A stretch of DNA of 64,000 nucleotides, taken from assembly GCF_001591505.1 (NCBI RefSeq), contig NZ_BCVA01000023.1:1-64000 (forward strand). The letters run 5' to 3'. The DNA is from Neobacillus niacini NBRC 15566. GTDB lineage: Bacteria > Bacillota > Bacilli > Bacillales > Cytobacillaceae. The position numbers and the translations under genes were made by a program. This document shows positions 25,884 to 34,897 of this stretch, piece after piece. Position 1 is the first letter of the stretch; the number at the start of each line of letters is the position of its first letter. The notes beneath the pieces are model-generated. The model was given only the letters and a program-made list of their open reading frames with translations, ran no database searches and was not told the DNA's origin.

Positions 25884-27536
25884 TCAATTATTTAATAGTT
25901 TTTGAATCACAAGGTGTGTTAGATTTGGTACTACTTCAAATGAGTAAGTCATTTCCAGTCTTTCAAGTTTCTTGTGAGCATCTAAACCGTAAGGGCCGAT
26001 ATTGATTACTGGTACATTGATATCGCGAATGTCTTGATATTCTACAAAGTGCTTGGTGCCCCAGCCAGGATTGTTGTTCGATACGGCACTGATACCGGCT
26101 TCGTCATCACTAAGAGCTACAAAACTCATATCAGAGATATAAGGGAAAAAGTTACGTGTCACAATCGGATATGGATAGTATGGCTGGAATTCTTCCACTG
26201 CTTCATCCAATGAGGTAATTAAAGCAAGCTCGTCCGTTGTTTTCCCTGTCAACTCAATTCGTGGAGAGTACAGGGAGGAGTAAAACAGAACAATGGCTGG
26301 ATTTTTATCCTTCATCCATTTCCAAGCTTCCTCTACCACTTTTGCCGCAAACATGCGCGTATCCAGTTCTGTATTTTTCAAAAGCTTTTCTTTAAATTGA
26401 CTCATATGTGCCGTAAACGTTTCGCCATTCTCGTCGATCAATAATTGTTCCATTTCCTCGTATGTCATTACTCTAGGCTTCCAAGGATGTTGTACATATG
26501 GTTCGCCGCTTATTGTGCTGTATTGTTTATACCTTTCCTCGAAGGAAGTCAGGGCATTGGTAAAAGCAATCGTTGCTTGTTCCCTTAATTTTTCAAGCAC
26601 GTCCTTTGGAGACCAGGAATGAATAAAGAAATTGTAATAAACATAAGCAGCTAAGGCAGTTTGAACGGTATAAGACGGCTTCAAATCCGTTTGCTTTAAC
26701 GAAACAGGAGGCACGGTCGTCTCACCAAACGCTTCATTACAAAGCTCCGGATTATAATTGATTTGCCTGGTGAGCTCGGCTGCAATAAAGTTGGGATCAA
26801 GTCCCTCAAAGGCTGAACCTACATGCGTTTCTGCTCCTGTAATAAAGAAAGATGGCAGCAGCTTTCCGACGGTCCCCTTGTAGATATAGCGATTTTCGTC
26901 GCCTTCATATCTTGGTGAAACGAAATCCGCATTAATAGCGGCAACATAGTCAAAACCATGTTCACTTCTCCAGCGTTTCAATGTTTTCAAAGCGGATAGA
27001 ACACCGTGTGAACTATCTTCCTCATCACATTCCGATAAGAGGACAATGTTTCCCTCTAATTCTTCAGGACGCTGAGAATAATAGTTTAAGAGATATAAGT
27101 GACTGGCAACTCCGCTCTTCATATCAAGGACGCCGCGGCCAAATAACCAATCCCCCGAATCTAAATGTTCTTTAGCAGCATCTGGCAGCTGTTCAGTTTT
27201 TAGTGATTCCATAAGTTCATCTGGAAAGCAGGCCTGGTCTTTTAAGTGGTTAAAATCATCAATTCCAACCGTGTCAATATGACCCATCAAAATCACTGTG
27301 CGGTTGCTATTTCCCTTTGTTCCTTTAACAAAAGCAAGAACATTATAACGCTCTTGATCATCATTAAGTGTTTGTTCTAAAACGAGTTGGCTAGGGTTTT
27401 GTGAAAAATAGGGCATAGAGGAAATCATAGAATATAAAGACTGAGCAATGGCCTTTTCGCCACTGGTATTGACGATACTTTCAATGTTTACGAGCTGTTT
27501 CGTGAATGTCAGCACATCCTCACGACATTGCAACAT
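25884..27536 (-). CDS. rocB: M20 family peptidase, RocB-like
   Basis: This 550-residue protein is of the M20 metallopeptidase fold and resembles RocB, an arginine-utilisation protein of unknown exact reaction in B. subtilis. The metal-binding motifs are visible: GHIDTVG (near residue 85), GRGVLDMKSG (near 133) and ECDEED (near 168). The RocB-like length exceeds common M20 enzymes of about 400. It is a single gene here, with no rocDEF neighbours, so the symbol rests on similarity and may denote a paralogue. It is divergent from the lysine-regulated ABC operon. Confidence 0.8.
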   Translation of the reverse strand: MLQCREDVLTFTKQLVNIESIVNTSGEKAIAQSLYSMISSMPYFSQNPSQLVLEQTLNDDQERYNVLAFVKGTKGNSNRTVILMGHIDTVGIDDFNHLKDQACFPDELMESLKTEQLPDAAKEHLDSGDWLFGRGVLDMKSGVASHLYLLNYYSQRPEELEGNIVLLSECDEEDSSHGVLSALKTLKRWRSEHGFDYVAAINADFVSPRYEGDENRYIYKGTVGKLLPSFFITGAETHVGSAFEGLDPNFIAAELTRQINYNPELCNEAFGETTVPPVSLKQTDLKPSYTVQTALAAYVYYNFFIHSWSPKDVLEKLREQATIAFTNALTSFEERYKQYSTISGEPYVQHPWKPRVMTYEEMEQLLIDENGETFTAHMSQFKEKLLKNTELDTRMFAAKVVEEAWKWMKDKNPAIVLFYSSLYSPRIELTGKTTDELALITSLDEAVEEFQPYYPYPIVTRNFFPYISDMSFVALSDDEAGISAVSNNNPGWGTKHFVEYQDIRDINVPVINIGPYGLDAHKKLERLEMTYSFEVVPNLTHLVIQKLLNN

Positions 27537-27699
27537 AGTTCTGACCTTCTTTTCTAGTAAATTAGTATTTTAAAAAAATGTATCTCAGAAGATAAAACCC
27601 GTCAAGTCTTTTAATTTGGGGATAAATTCCATTAAGAACATTATTGCAATTGTGGGAATATTTTTATATAATAGAATTGCTTCGTTAAACTAAATATAA

Positions 27700-27921
27700 A
27701 TCCTCATTTTAAGCATTAGATGGGGTAGAGGTCGCGTTTGTTATTAGTATCCTATTTGAGATTCAGTGAAATCTATGAAAATAGGAAAAAGGATCAATCG
27801 CCGAAGCTTCTGAAATCACTTCTTTCAGAAAGCTGGGTCTGCACTCGAATAGGGGCAGAACTGTCACAGTTCCTTGGAATTGTGGAGAACTATCTTCACC
27901 AGTGCTAATCGATGAGGGTGT
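27700..27921 (+). ncRNA. Lysine riboswitch (L box) 1
   Basis: The leader shows the conserved L-box elements in order: GGTAGAGGTCGCG, AGTA, TGAA, GCCGAAG, GCTGGGTCTGCA, CTGTCA and the closing ACTATC. P1 is closed by CTCAT/ATGAG and ATTAG/CTAAT. A terminator follows at 27926. High lysine should lower expression of the downstream ABC transporter. The remaining part of the gap (27537-27699) probably holds the divergent promoters. Confidence 0.92.
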
Positions 27922-27925
27922 GCAG

Positions 27926-27960
27926 AACACCGTCATATTCATCCAGACGGTGTTTTTTTA
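27926..27960 (+). terminator. Riboswitch-controlled terminator 1
   Basis: The stem AACACCGTC (27926-27934) pairs with GACGGTGTT (27946-27954) and is followed by a T run, directly after the L box. Confidence 0.88.
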
Positions 27961-27979
27961 TTAACAAGGGGGAATATTT

Positions 27980-28771
27980 ATGAAAAAATTTGCATTTTTA
28001 TTAGCAGCAATGATGTTGATTTTATCTGCTTGCGGCACTGAGAAGACAGATGGGGAAAAGGCAGAAAAGGCAAACGGGGGAAAGCATGAGTTAGTGAAAA
28101 AAGGTGCGTTAACATTCTCGATGACAGGACAATATCCACCGTTAAACTTTAAGAAGGACGATAAATTGACTGGATTTGATGTTGAAATTGGAACAGAAAT
28201 TGCTAAGAGGATCGGACTTGAAGCAAACCCTGTAACGAATCCATGGGAAACCATTATCCAAGGTTTGAAGGCAAAGAAATATGATGCCATTATTGGAAGT
28301 ATGACTGCTACACCTGAGCGTGATAAGCAAGTTGATTTCACTAATCCATATTATCTATCCGGTGCACAGATCTTTGTAGCGGAAGGCAATACGGATATTC
28401 AATCAAAGGATGATTTGAAGGGTAAATCGATTGGGGTCATTCAAGCCAGCACATGGAAGGATATGGCTGAAGAATTATCTGATCAAGTAAAAGGCTATCC
28501 AACAGACGTAAACGCACTTCAAGATTTGGAGCTTGGCCGTTTAGATGCCGTAATCACGGATAAAATTGTCGGTGTTAGTGCACAAAATGAAAAAGGCCTA
28601 AAAATTAAGGAAATTGGCGATTTATTGAATGAAGACCGTGTAAGTGTAGCCGTTGCTGAAGGAAACAAAGAGCTTGCTGATCAAATCAACGAAGCCATCC
28701 AATCTATGATTGATGATGGTACGTATGAAAAAATCAGTATGAAATGGTTTAATACAAACATTATGGAATAG
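27980..28771 (+). CDS. Amino-acid ABC transporter substrate-binding lipoprotein, probably for lysine
   Basis: This is a 263-residue extracellular solute-binding protein of family 3. The lipobox LSAC gives Cys18 as the lipidated residue. The GFDVEIGTEIAKR motif and ITDKIVG near the end are typical of polar amino acid binders. It begins an operon with a permease and ATPase and lies behind an L box, so lysine or a precursor is the likely substrate. The assignment of lysine rests on the riboswitch, not on binding residues. Confidence 0.88.
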   Translation: MKKFAFLLAAMMLILSACGTEKTDGEKAEKANGGKHELVKKGALTFSMTGQYPPLNFKKDDKLTGFDVEIGTEIAKRIGLEANPVTNPWETIIQGLKAKKYDAIIGSMTATPERDKQVDFTNPYYLSGAQIFVAEGNTDIQSKDDLKGKSIGVIQASTWKDMAEELSDQVKGYPTDVNALQDLELGRLDAVITDKIVGVSAQNEKGLKIKEIGDLLNEDRVSVAVAEGNKELADQINEAIQSMIDDGTYEKISMKWFNTNIME

Positions 28772-28795
28772 TAAGATTGAAAAAAATACTTTCGT

Positions 28796-28830
28796 GTAAG
28801 CACCTAATGTGGGTGCTTGCACTTTTTTAA
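28796..28830 (+). terminator. Partial terminator within the lysine ABC operon
   Basis: GTAAGCACC and GGGTGCTTGC form a hairpin followed by six T residues between the binding-protein gene and the permease gene. Such attenuators allow extra synthesis of binding protein. Confidence 0.7.
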
Positions 28831-28847
28831 AGAAGGAGGTACACATT

Positions 28848-29531
28848 GTGGTTTTTATTGAAAATATCATGAGTATTTTTAGTGAACATGGAATTGCTTT
28901 TTTGAAAGCTTCTTGGATGACGATCTCCATAACGGCAATCTCGCTATTATTTGCGATGGTGATTGGCTTAATTTTTGCGGGCTTTAAGATTTCCTCTAGT
29001 AAAATACTCAATTGGATTGCGGATATCTACATTGGTATTATTCGTGGAACGCCTCTCATTGTTCAGATTATGTTCCTTTATTATGGACTTGCCAATATCG
29101 TGAACCTAGACAGCTTCACGGCAGGAGCTCTGGCATTAGGTGTTCATACTGGAGCCTACATTGCTGAAATTTTTAGAGGAGCTGTGCAATCCATTGATCG
29201 TGGACAGATGGAAGCGGCTAGGTCACTCGGAATGCCCTACTCTCTCGCGATGAGGAGAATTATTTTCCCACAAGCTTTCAAAAGAGCAATTCCATCTTTA
29301 GCAAATCAGTTTATTATTGGCTTAAAGGATTCTTCCCTTGTTGCCTATATTGCCGTAACAGATCTATATAACACAGCTCTTAGTGTCCAAGGTGAAAACT
29401 ATATGCCTTTTGAAACGTATTTTGTTGTAGGGGTTTATTATTTGATCATTGTCTTGATTTTCACATGGGTTGCAAATCGAATTGAAAAGAAAATGGATGT
29501 CAGCAAACCTAAGGAGGGCGTAATTGCATGA
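28848..29531 (+). CDS. Amino-acid ABC transporter permease
   Basis: This 227-residue inner-membrane permease of the HisM/GlnP type has several transmembrane helices and the EAA-loop motif [23 protein letters not shown]. It forms the channel for the ABC importer with the flanking ATPase. I set the start at GTG 28848, where AAGGAGG is 8 bases upstream; the frame opens earlier but only within the terminator hairpin. Its end overlaps the ATPase start by 4 bases. Confidence 0.92.
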   Translation: MVFIENIMSIFSEHGIAFLKASWMTISITAISLLFAMVIGLIFAGFKISSSKILNWIADIYIGIIRGTPLIVQIMFLYYGLANIVNLDSFTAGALALGVHTGAYIAEIFRGAVQSIDRGQMEAARSLGMPYSLAMRRIIFPQAFKRAIPSLANQFIIGLKDSSLVAYIAVTDLYNTALSVQGENYMPFETYFVVGVYYLIIVLIFTWVANRIEKKMDVSKPKEGVIA

Positions 29532-30250
29532 TTGAAATTAGCAATCTTTCAAAATCCTTTGGGAAGCTCGAAGTATTAAAAGATATAAACTTACGTGTAC
29601 ACGAGAAAGAAGTAGTTGTTCTGATTGGTGCCAGTGGTTCTGGTAAAAGTACGCTGCTTCGCTGCCTGAATTTTTTAGAAGTGGCAGAACGCGGTGACAT
29701 TGTTATCGATTCCGAAAATATAGACCTAGCAAAAACAAACTTAAATAAGGTAAGAGAAAAGGTAGGGATGGTGTTTCAGCATTTCAATCTTTTCCCACAT
29801 AAAACAGTCATAGAAAATATTATCGAAGCACCGATTTTTGTAAGAAAAGAAACGAAGGAAAGAGCGAGTTCAAAAGCAATGGCGCTTCTGAAAAAGGTAG
29901 GCTTAGAGGATAAAGCGAATTACTATCCTGAACAATTATCGGGCGGACAAAAACAGCGGGTGGCAATTGCGAGAGCATTAGCAATGGAACCAAAAGTGAT
30001 GCTTTTTGATGAGCCGACTTCAGCATTGGATCCTGAGCTTGTTGGTGAAGTGCTGCAGGTAATGAAGGATCTGGCACGTGACGGGATGACGATGGTGATT
30101 GTCACACATGAAATGGGATTTGCGAAAGAAGTGGCGGACAGGGTCATTATGCTTGCAGACGGAAATATCATTGAAGAAGGACATCCAAATGATATCTTTG
30201 CCAATCCCATACATGAACGTACGAAAAGGTTTTTAAACCAAATATTATAG
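29528..30250 (+). CDS. Amino-acid ABC transporter ATP-binding protein
   Basis: The 240-residue ATPase drives the importer. Walker [10 protein letters not shown], the Q-loop, signature LSGGQKQR, Walker [13 protein letters not shown] and the switch His in VTHEMGF are all intact. It resembles GlnQ/ArtP-type subunits. AGGAGGG precedes the ATG, which overlaps the permease stop (ATGA). It is the last gene of the operon. Confidence 0.95.
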   Translation: MIEISNLSKSFGKLEVLKDINLRVHEKEVVVLIGASGSGKSTLLRCLNFLEVAERGDIVIDSENIDLAKTNLNKVREKVGMVFQHFNLFPHKTVIENIIEAPIFVRKETKERASSKAMALLKKVGLEDKANYYPEQLSGGQKQRVAIARALAMEPKVMLFDEPTSALDPELVGEVLQVMKDLARDGMTMVIVTHEMGFAKEVADRVIMLADGNIIEEGHPNDIFANPIHERTKRFLNQIL

Positions 30251-30258
30251 AATGTAAC

Positions 30259-30294
30259 AAAACCTGCCTTTGGAGTATGCTAGGCAGGTTTTTT
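30259..30294 (+). terminator. Terminator of the lysine ABC operon 1
   Basis: AAAACCTGCCT (30259-30269) pairs with AGGCAGGTTTT (30282-30292), with a T run. Confidence 0.88.
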
Positions 30295-30318
30295 ATCTTT
30301 TTATTAAATATGAAATTT

Positions 30319-31527
30319 TTATTTTAAGTCAACAAGAATAAAGGTTTCATCATCGCTCTTAAAATCTACCTTTTTTTCATTATTTAGACACTGTAAAATT
30401 TCCTGTTTCAGTTGAAATAAAGGTAATGAGACTGTTTTCCTTACTAATGGAGCTAAATAGTTTGAAATAAGTGGATCAACACCATCTGTATAAAGGAGCA
30501 GTCTGCCTCCCTTTTTGTATGTAAAGGTATTTGTTTTAAATACAACACCCTCAAATGTTCCAAGCGGCGGGGCTGTAGAAGATAATTCATATTGTGTTCC
30601 ATTAGGATCCTGCCATAAAGCAGGCGGATGACCCGCATTAGCATAATCAATTTTTTGTCTTTCAGTATCGATTAATAAATAGATAGCGGTAGAATAATGC
30701 CTAGCCTCCTCATTGTTATCAAACAATTTGTGAAGGTGGCTATCTAATTCTTTCATTACAAGATCAACAGGAACTCCTGCTGAAATTAATCTTTGAAACA
30801 GAGAATGAAGAGTCATTGTGATTAAAGCGGAAGAAATTCCATGGCCCATCACATCAAGCAAAATGATTCCATAGCGATTTTGGTCAATTTGATAAATCCC
30901 GTAGATATCACCGGATAATTCACCAGAGGCATTATAGAATACTTCCATTTGAACCTTATCATTGTTAATCGGATCGGTTAATGATGTTTCTTGAATGATT
31001 CTAGCCAGCTCTAACTCTTTCTGTGTTTCTATTTTATATTTTTGATTTTGTTGGTTCAGTTCAAGTAATTCTTGTTTTTGGATTTCCAGCTTCTTAAGGG
31101 TAGTCTCTAATTCAGTGATCGCTTTATGCTTTGCTTTTAACGCTGCTTCGGTTTCCTTTTTTGCTAAAAGCAATTCATTTTCAAACTCGTTTCTTTTACG
31201 CATTGGTATAATAATACATTCCAATACTGTTCTCTCATTTACTTTCCTTAGCAGAGCGTTGATAAGAACGGGAATTTCTTCTCCGTTACCGGCCTCGAGT
31301 GAAATATACATTTCCTCTACCCGCTGTTCAAGTTTAACAAGTGGAAAAAAATAAAACTGTGAAAACAGACGGGCTGGGACAGTGAGGATAGAATTGACAT
31401 GTTGTCCTATTAAGGAATCATGGCTGTAATTGAGTATCTTGAGCAAAGTTTGATTCATTTCTAAAATAAAACCATCTTCTGACAGCGTGAGAAATCCACA
31501 AGGTGCATGATTCAACTGTTCGTCCAT
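30319..31527 (-). CDS. rsbP: RsbP-like PAS-PP2C phosphatase
   Basis: RsbP dephosphorylates the anti-anti-sigma factor RsbV in response to energy stress, releasing sigma-B. The 402-residue protein has an N-terminal PAS domain (about 1-115), a coiled-coil linker (about 115-175) and a SpoIIE/PP2C domain (about 190-400) with IYGIYQID, LLDVMGHGISSAL and YTDGVD metal-site motifs. Its ATG overlaps the stop of the rsbQ-like gene (TAATG), as in the B. subtilis rsbQP operon. The partner match makes the identification firm, although the sigB operon itself is outside the window. Confidence 0.88.
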   Translation of the reverse strand: MDEQLNHAPCGFLTLSEDGFILEMNQTLLKILNYSHDSLIGQHVNSILTVPARLFSQFYFFPLVKLEQRVEEMYISLEAGNGEEIPVLINALLRKVNERTVLECIIIPMRKRNEFENELLLAKKETEAALKAKHKAITELETTLKKLEIQKQELLELNQQNQKYKIETQKELELARIIQETSLTDPINNDKVQMEVFYNASGELSGDIYGIYQIDQNRYGIILLDVMGHGISSALITMTLHSLFQRLISAGVPVDLVMKELDSHLHKLFDNNEEARHYSTAIYLLIDTERQKIDYANAGHPPALWQDPNGTQYELSSTAPPLGTFEGVVFKTNTFTYKKGGRLLLYTDGVDPLISNYLAPLVRKTVSLPLFQLKQEILQCLNNEKKVDFKSDDETFILVDLK

Positions 31528-32378
31528 TAAAGAGGAACTCCTCTACCCACTGGGCTGCCTTCTACAGATACAGAGGCTTCGTTCAGATATTGGGTGATTA
31601 GGCGAATAGTCTCCTCGGGATGACTCATATGCGGGCAATGTCCAGTTGCCTCCATTATTTTTAACATACTATTAGGAAGTTGACGATGAATATACTCTCC
31701 TACTTCTAATGGAGCAATAATATCATTTGAACACTGTAAAATAAGTGCTGGTACTGTTACCTTTTTTAAATCGGAGCGGTTATCGGCAAAAAAAGCAGCC
31801 TCTGCAAATTCCCGTGCAATAATAGGGTCAGTGGTACAAAATCGTTCTTCCAGTTGAAGTTTAACCTCTGGCAGCTCAGGATTATTGGTTACCACCTGGG
31901 AAAAAACATTTGCCCAACCTATGTAATTTTTCTCCATCATATCAATTAAGCCTAAAAGTTCCTCTCTTTCAAAGCCGCCGTAGTAATTCGGAGGATCATT
32001 TAGGTAGCATGGAGAAGGTCCGATCATAACGAGATGAGAGAAGTACTCAGGATGACTCAATGATGCCAGCATACCAATCATGCTCCCAACAGAGTGGCCA
32101 ACAAATACGGTGTCTCTTAAATCTAAGGCTGTGCAAACATCAAGTACATCTTGTGCGTAGCCAAGAAGACTACTATATCGTTTCGAATCATAAGCATGTA
32201 TGTCGGAACGACCTAAACCTACGTAATCGAATAAAATGACTTGGTAATCTTTTTCAAATGCCTCGGCAACTGCCTTCCAAACAGTTTGGTCACAGCCAAA
32301 GCCAGGGGCAAAAATGATTGATTGTTTACCTTTACCTTTAATCTTCACATTATTCCGAAATATAATGTCCTGATCCAT
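31527..32378 (-). CDS. rsbQ: RsbQ-like alpha/beta hydrolase
   Basis: RsbQ is a small alpha/beta hydrolase that is needed by RsbP for energy-stress sensing and is thought to supply a small hydrophobic ligand. The 283-residue sequence has GFGCDQTVW near the start, the nucleophile motif GHSVGS, a CSNDIIAP Asp strand and the catalytic His in [18 protein letters not shown] lies 8 bases before the ATG. It is co-transcribed with the rsbP-like gene. Confidence 0.88.
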   Translation of the reverse strand: MDQDIIFRNNVKIKGKGKQSIIFAPGFGCDQTVWKAVAEAFEKDYQVILFDYVGLGRSDIHAYDSKRYSSLLGYAQDVLDVCTALDLRDTVFVGHSVGSMIGMLASLSHPEYFSHLVMIGPSPCYLNDPPNYYGGFEREELLGLIDMMEKNYIGWANVFSQVVTNNPELPEVKLQLEERFCTTDPIIAREFAEAAFFADNRSDLKKVTVPALILQCSNDIIAPLEVGEYIHRQLPNSMLKIMEATGHCPHMSHPEETIRLITQYLNEASVSVEGSPVGRGVPL

Positions 32379-32749
32379 CCTGATGCTCCTTTCTATTATT
32401 ATATCTATCTATCATATCACTTATATCCAAAAAATGGGGTTTTCTCTTATAGTACTTAAGACCTTTTAATTAGTGTTATATTAAACTTGTTTTTCATCAA
32501 TCTAATGTTATTGCATATTTTAAAAGCGTAGCGAGTGCTTGATTTAATAATGAACAGCTGTATTACTAACAAAGAAAGTGATCTTTCAGCTGCAATGGCG
32601 TTTAAATTTGTCGCTGGAGCAAAATGATAATTTTACAATAAGGGTAATGATAACTAATAAAAAAACAAAATATTACAAAAAATTACAAAATTAGAGGTAG
32701 ATTTAGGAAATTAGACCTTGTATAATGATGACAGATAGTTAAATAGACT
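32379..32749. other. Intergenic region upstream of the c-di-GMP riboswitch
   Basis: No gene is supported here. TATAAT at 32721-32726 is a likely -10 element for the riboswitch transcript; the matching -35 is weak. The rest is AT-rich and holds the divergent promoter of rsbQ. Confidence 0.4.
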
Positions 32750-32827
32750 TAGGGCAACCTATCTGAAAGGATACGGACGCAAAGCTAAAGGGGCTAAAGT
32801 AAATACATGCTATGCCAGCCAGTTGCG
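32750..32827 (+). ncRNA. Cyclic di-GMP-I (GEMM) riboswitch
   Basis: The GEMM features are present: AGGGCAACC, a GAAA-type loop (TCTGAAAGGA), the highly conserved GGACGCAAAGC, GGGGCTAAAG, and a second helix ending TATGCCAGCC, closed by GCAAC/GTTGC. A terminator hairpin follows. It should bind c-di-GMP and control the downstream secreted protein gene. The on/off direction is not certain from reading alone. Confidence 0.88.
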
Positions 32828-32833
32828 AAAATG

Positions 32834-32869
32834 AAAAGGCCCTTTCTTTTAAACCATGGGTCTTTTTTT
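32834..32869 (+). terminator. Riboswitch-associated terminator
   Basis: AAAAGGCCC (32834-32842) pairs with GGGTCTTTT (one wobble), ending in a T run, just after the c-di-GMP aptamer. Confidence 0.75.
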
Positions 32870-32910
32870 GTTGTCTAAATTAGAAGAAAAAGGTTGAGAG
32901 GAGTGCTATG

Positions 32911-33603
32911 ATGAAAAAAGTTTTCTCGATTTTATTTTCTGCTGCCCTATTCTTATGGGCAGGGTCACCTGCTTTCGCGGCTGAAGAAGATAATGTTCAA
33001 AAAGCAATTGAATTAATCGAAAAGACAAACATGGAAATCGATGAAAAAATTGCAAAAGCAGTGAAAAAGGCTGATAAATTGCAGGCTGATTACCTTCTTG
33101 ATGTACGTAAAATTGAAGAGGGAGATCAAGTAGTCAAATTAAAAGGGGAAAAAGAAAAAGTTTTGTCTGACTTAGCAGCAGCTCAAAACGATACGAAAAA
33201 GCAAGAGGAACAAAACAAAAAATTAAATGAAATAAATACAAAACTTGAAATTGAACAAGCAAAAATTGATAGTAAAATGATAGAGATCAACGACGACATA
33301 TTGAAAGCCACCCTTCAGCTAGTAACAGCAGAAGAAAAGGATTCAAAAAAAATAGAAGAAAAGATTAGTAAACTAAATGAGAAGTTAAATGAGAGGTCGG
33401 AAAAGTATCAAGAAAAAACACAAAAGTATACGAGCGACCTTGAAGACGTCATCACTGACGTTTATGATGAAACTCTTAAGATGTCAGCAGAAACCATTAA
33501 AAAAGCTGCTGAAAAGGGTGTTCAAGCTGAATGTCACTGGAAGCTGGTGCGTTTTGCTGATAAATGGGTATGGATTGATCCGATAAGAGTAGTGGGCTGT
33601 TAA
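32911..33603 (+). CDS. Secreted coiled-coil protein controlled by c-di-GMP
   Basis: I do not recognise a named family. The protein of about 230 residues has a signal peptide (about 1-23, ending PAFA), a long Lys/Glu-rich coiled coil (about 30-200) and a short C-terminal tail with two cysteines (ECHWKLV and VVGC), which could form a disulfide. ATG 32908 and 32911 are both possible; I prefer 32911, 7 bases after GAGAGGAG. The gene lies behind a c-di-GMP-I riboswitch, so an envelope, matrix or attachment role is a reasonable inference. Confidence 0.8.
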   Translation: MKKVFSILFSAALFLWAGSPAFAAEEDNVQKAIELIEKTNMEIDEKIAKAVKKADKLQADYLLDVRKIEEGDQVVKLKGEKEKVLSDLAAAQNDTKKQEEQNKKLNEINTKLEIEQAKIDSKMIEINDDILKATLQLVTAEEKDSKKIEEKISKLNEKLNERSEKYQEKTQKYTSDLEDVITDVYDETLKMSAETIKKAAEKGVQAECHWKLVRFADKWVWIDPIRVVGC

Positions 33604-33641
33604 TTTTAAACTAACAATCCAACATAAATGTATTGTACAAT

Positions 33642-33672
33642 AAAAACGAGTTCTAAATTGAACTCGTTTTTA
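33642..33672 (+). terminator. Terminator after the coiled-coil protein gene
   Basis: AAAAACGAGTTC pairs with GAACTCGTTTTT in a 12-bp perfect stem. Confidence 0.82.
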
Positions 33673-33693
33673 TCTGTTGTAAGGTGGGATACC

Positions 33694-34605
33694 ATGAAGG
33701 GCTTTTCGATTGGAAAAAAGGGTTCTTTTCTAGAAACAGTGAAATTTGAAAATAATTTAGAGTTTAATTTAGTTTCTCGTGGGGATGGTGTCGAAATATT
33801 ACATCAAACCATTGAAGAGGGAAAATTATTCTACATCTATCCCAGCGATAACGTAAATGCATTGGAGTTTTATTTTATATTATCCGGCCAAGTCGTTTGT
33901 GAGTTTGATAATAGTAAGCATATTTTAAGTCCGGAAGATTATTTTACTGCAAGAGGACTGGATGAACCAATTTATTTTACTGCCCTTTCGAAAGTAAGCC
34001 TGCTATGTGTTTTTACGGAACAAACCTTTGTTCATATTAGTAAGGACATATCCTCCCTTATGGAAATTACGAAACAAGTAGAATTAAAAGATAGATATAC
34101 TCATAAGCATAGTGATCGAGTGGCAAAGTACTCTGTAAAAATAGCTAAAAAGTTACAACTAGGAAAAGAACAATTAGAGAATTTAACCGTGGCAGCTGTG
34201 CTCCATGACATTGGCAAAATTCATGTACCAATTGAGATTTTAAATAAACCTGGACATTTAACGGATGAAGAATTTAGAATACTCAAGAAACACCCTGTAG
34301 ATGGTGCAGAGATGGTAAGGAGTTCTTATTATAAAGAACTTGCGCCCATTATTGAACAGCATCATGAAAGGTTAAATGGCACTGGCTACCCATATGGATT
34401 AAGAGGAAATGATATTCTTTTGGAGGCAAGAATCATTGCTGTAAGTGATACATTCGATGCTATGACAGAAGATCGAGCATATAGAAAAGCGTTTAAAGAA
34501 CAGATTGCAATAGATGAACTTAAGAAACTAGCTGGCTCTCATTATGATAAGGAAGTAGTGTGGGCGTTCGAACAAATATTAAAAGAAGAAGGAAGAATTA
34601 ACTAA
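33694..34605 (+). CDS. HD-GYP domain protein with N-terminal cupin-like domain
   Basis: The 303-residue protein has an N-terminal cupin-like sensor part (about 1-115), then an HD-GYP domain (about 130-300) with HSDRVAKYS, the HD pair in HDIGK, and HHERLNGTGYPYGL, the full HD-GYP signature. Such domains hydrolyse cyclic di-GMP or related dinucleotides. The start ATG 33694 has AAGGTGGGA upstream; the frame extends to 33628 but only across the terminator. Its place beside a c-di-GMP riboswitch supports a c-di-GMP role. Confidence 0.88.
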   Translation: MKGFSIGKKGSFLETVKFENNLEFNLVSRGDGVEILHQTIEEGKLFYIYPSDNVNALEFYFILSGQVVCEFDNSKHILSPEDYFTARGLDEPIYFTALSKVSLLCVFTEQTFVHISKDISSLMEITKQVELKDRYTHKHSDRVAKYSVKIAKKLQLGKEQLENLTVAAVLHDIGKIHVPIEILNKPGHLTDEEFRILKKHPVDGAEMVRSSYYKELAPIIEQHHERLNGTGYPYGLRGNDILLEARIIAVSDTFDAMTEDRAYRKAFKEQIAIDELKKLAGSHYDKEVVWAFEQILKEEGRIN

Positions 34606-34705
34606 TCTATTGATAATTTTTCTATTGGACGAGCAATTTTCAATTTCTACTTTTTGTGAAGTTCCTTTTAAAGATGGAACTCTTATTTGAAATGTCAAAG
34701 ATGAG

Positions 34706-34739
34706 GAGAGTAAATGGAGTAATCCATTTACTCTCTTTT
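34706..34739 (+). terminator. Terminator after the HD-GYP gene
   Basis: GAGAGTAAATGGA (34706-34718) and TCCATTTACTCTC (34723-34735) form a perfect 13-bp stem with four T residues. Confidence 0.85.
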
Positions 34740-34759
34740 GTCTTTAAGGAGGAAATAAC

Positions 34760-34897
34760 ATGTTTAATAATGTCCGTCTGCTTTATGTTTTTGCATTTTT
34801 ATCAAGTATCCTTTTCATCCTTTGTTTAAGAAAGGACGTTCCTGCAAGTATAGTGCTAAATCTGGACAATTGCCTTCCACTATTTCCGTTACAATAA
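34760..34897 (+). CDS. Possible 45-residue membrane mini-protein
   Basis: ATG 34760 has a strong AAGGAGG site 7 bases upstream. The 45-codon frame begins MFNNVRLLYVFAFLSSILFI, a likely transmembrane helix, and ends at TAA 34895. Its last 80 bases overlap the 3' end of the minus-strand oxidoreductase gene. It could be a real small protein or a relic of a longer gene that lost its end. I give it low confidence. Confidence 0.35.
   Translation: MFNNVRLLYVFAFLSSILFILCLRKDVPASIVLNLDNCLPLFPLQ

Noticed and set aside
33628..33693. Longer N-terminus of the HD-GYP protein
   Set aside because: It would be encoded by the terminator hairpin at 33642; ATG 33694 has a proper ribosome site.
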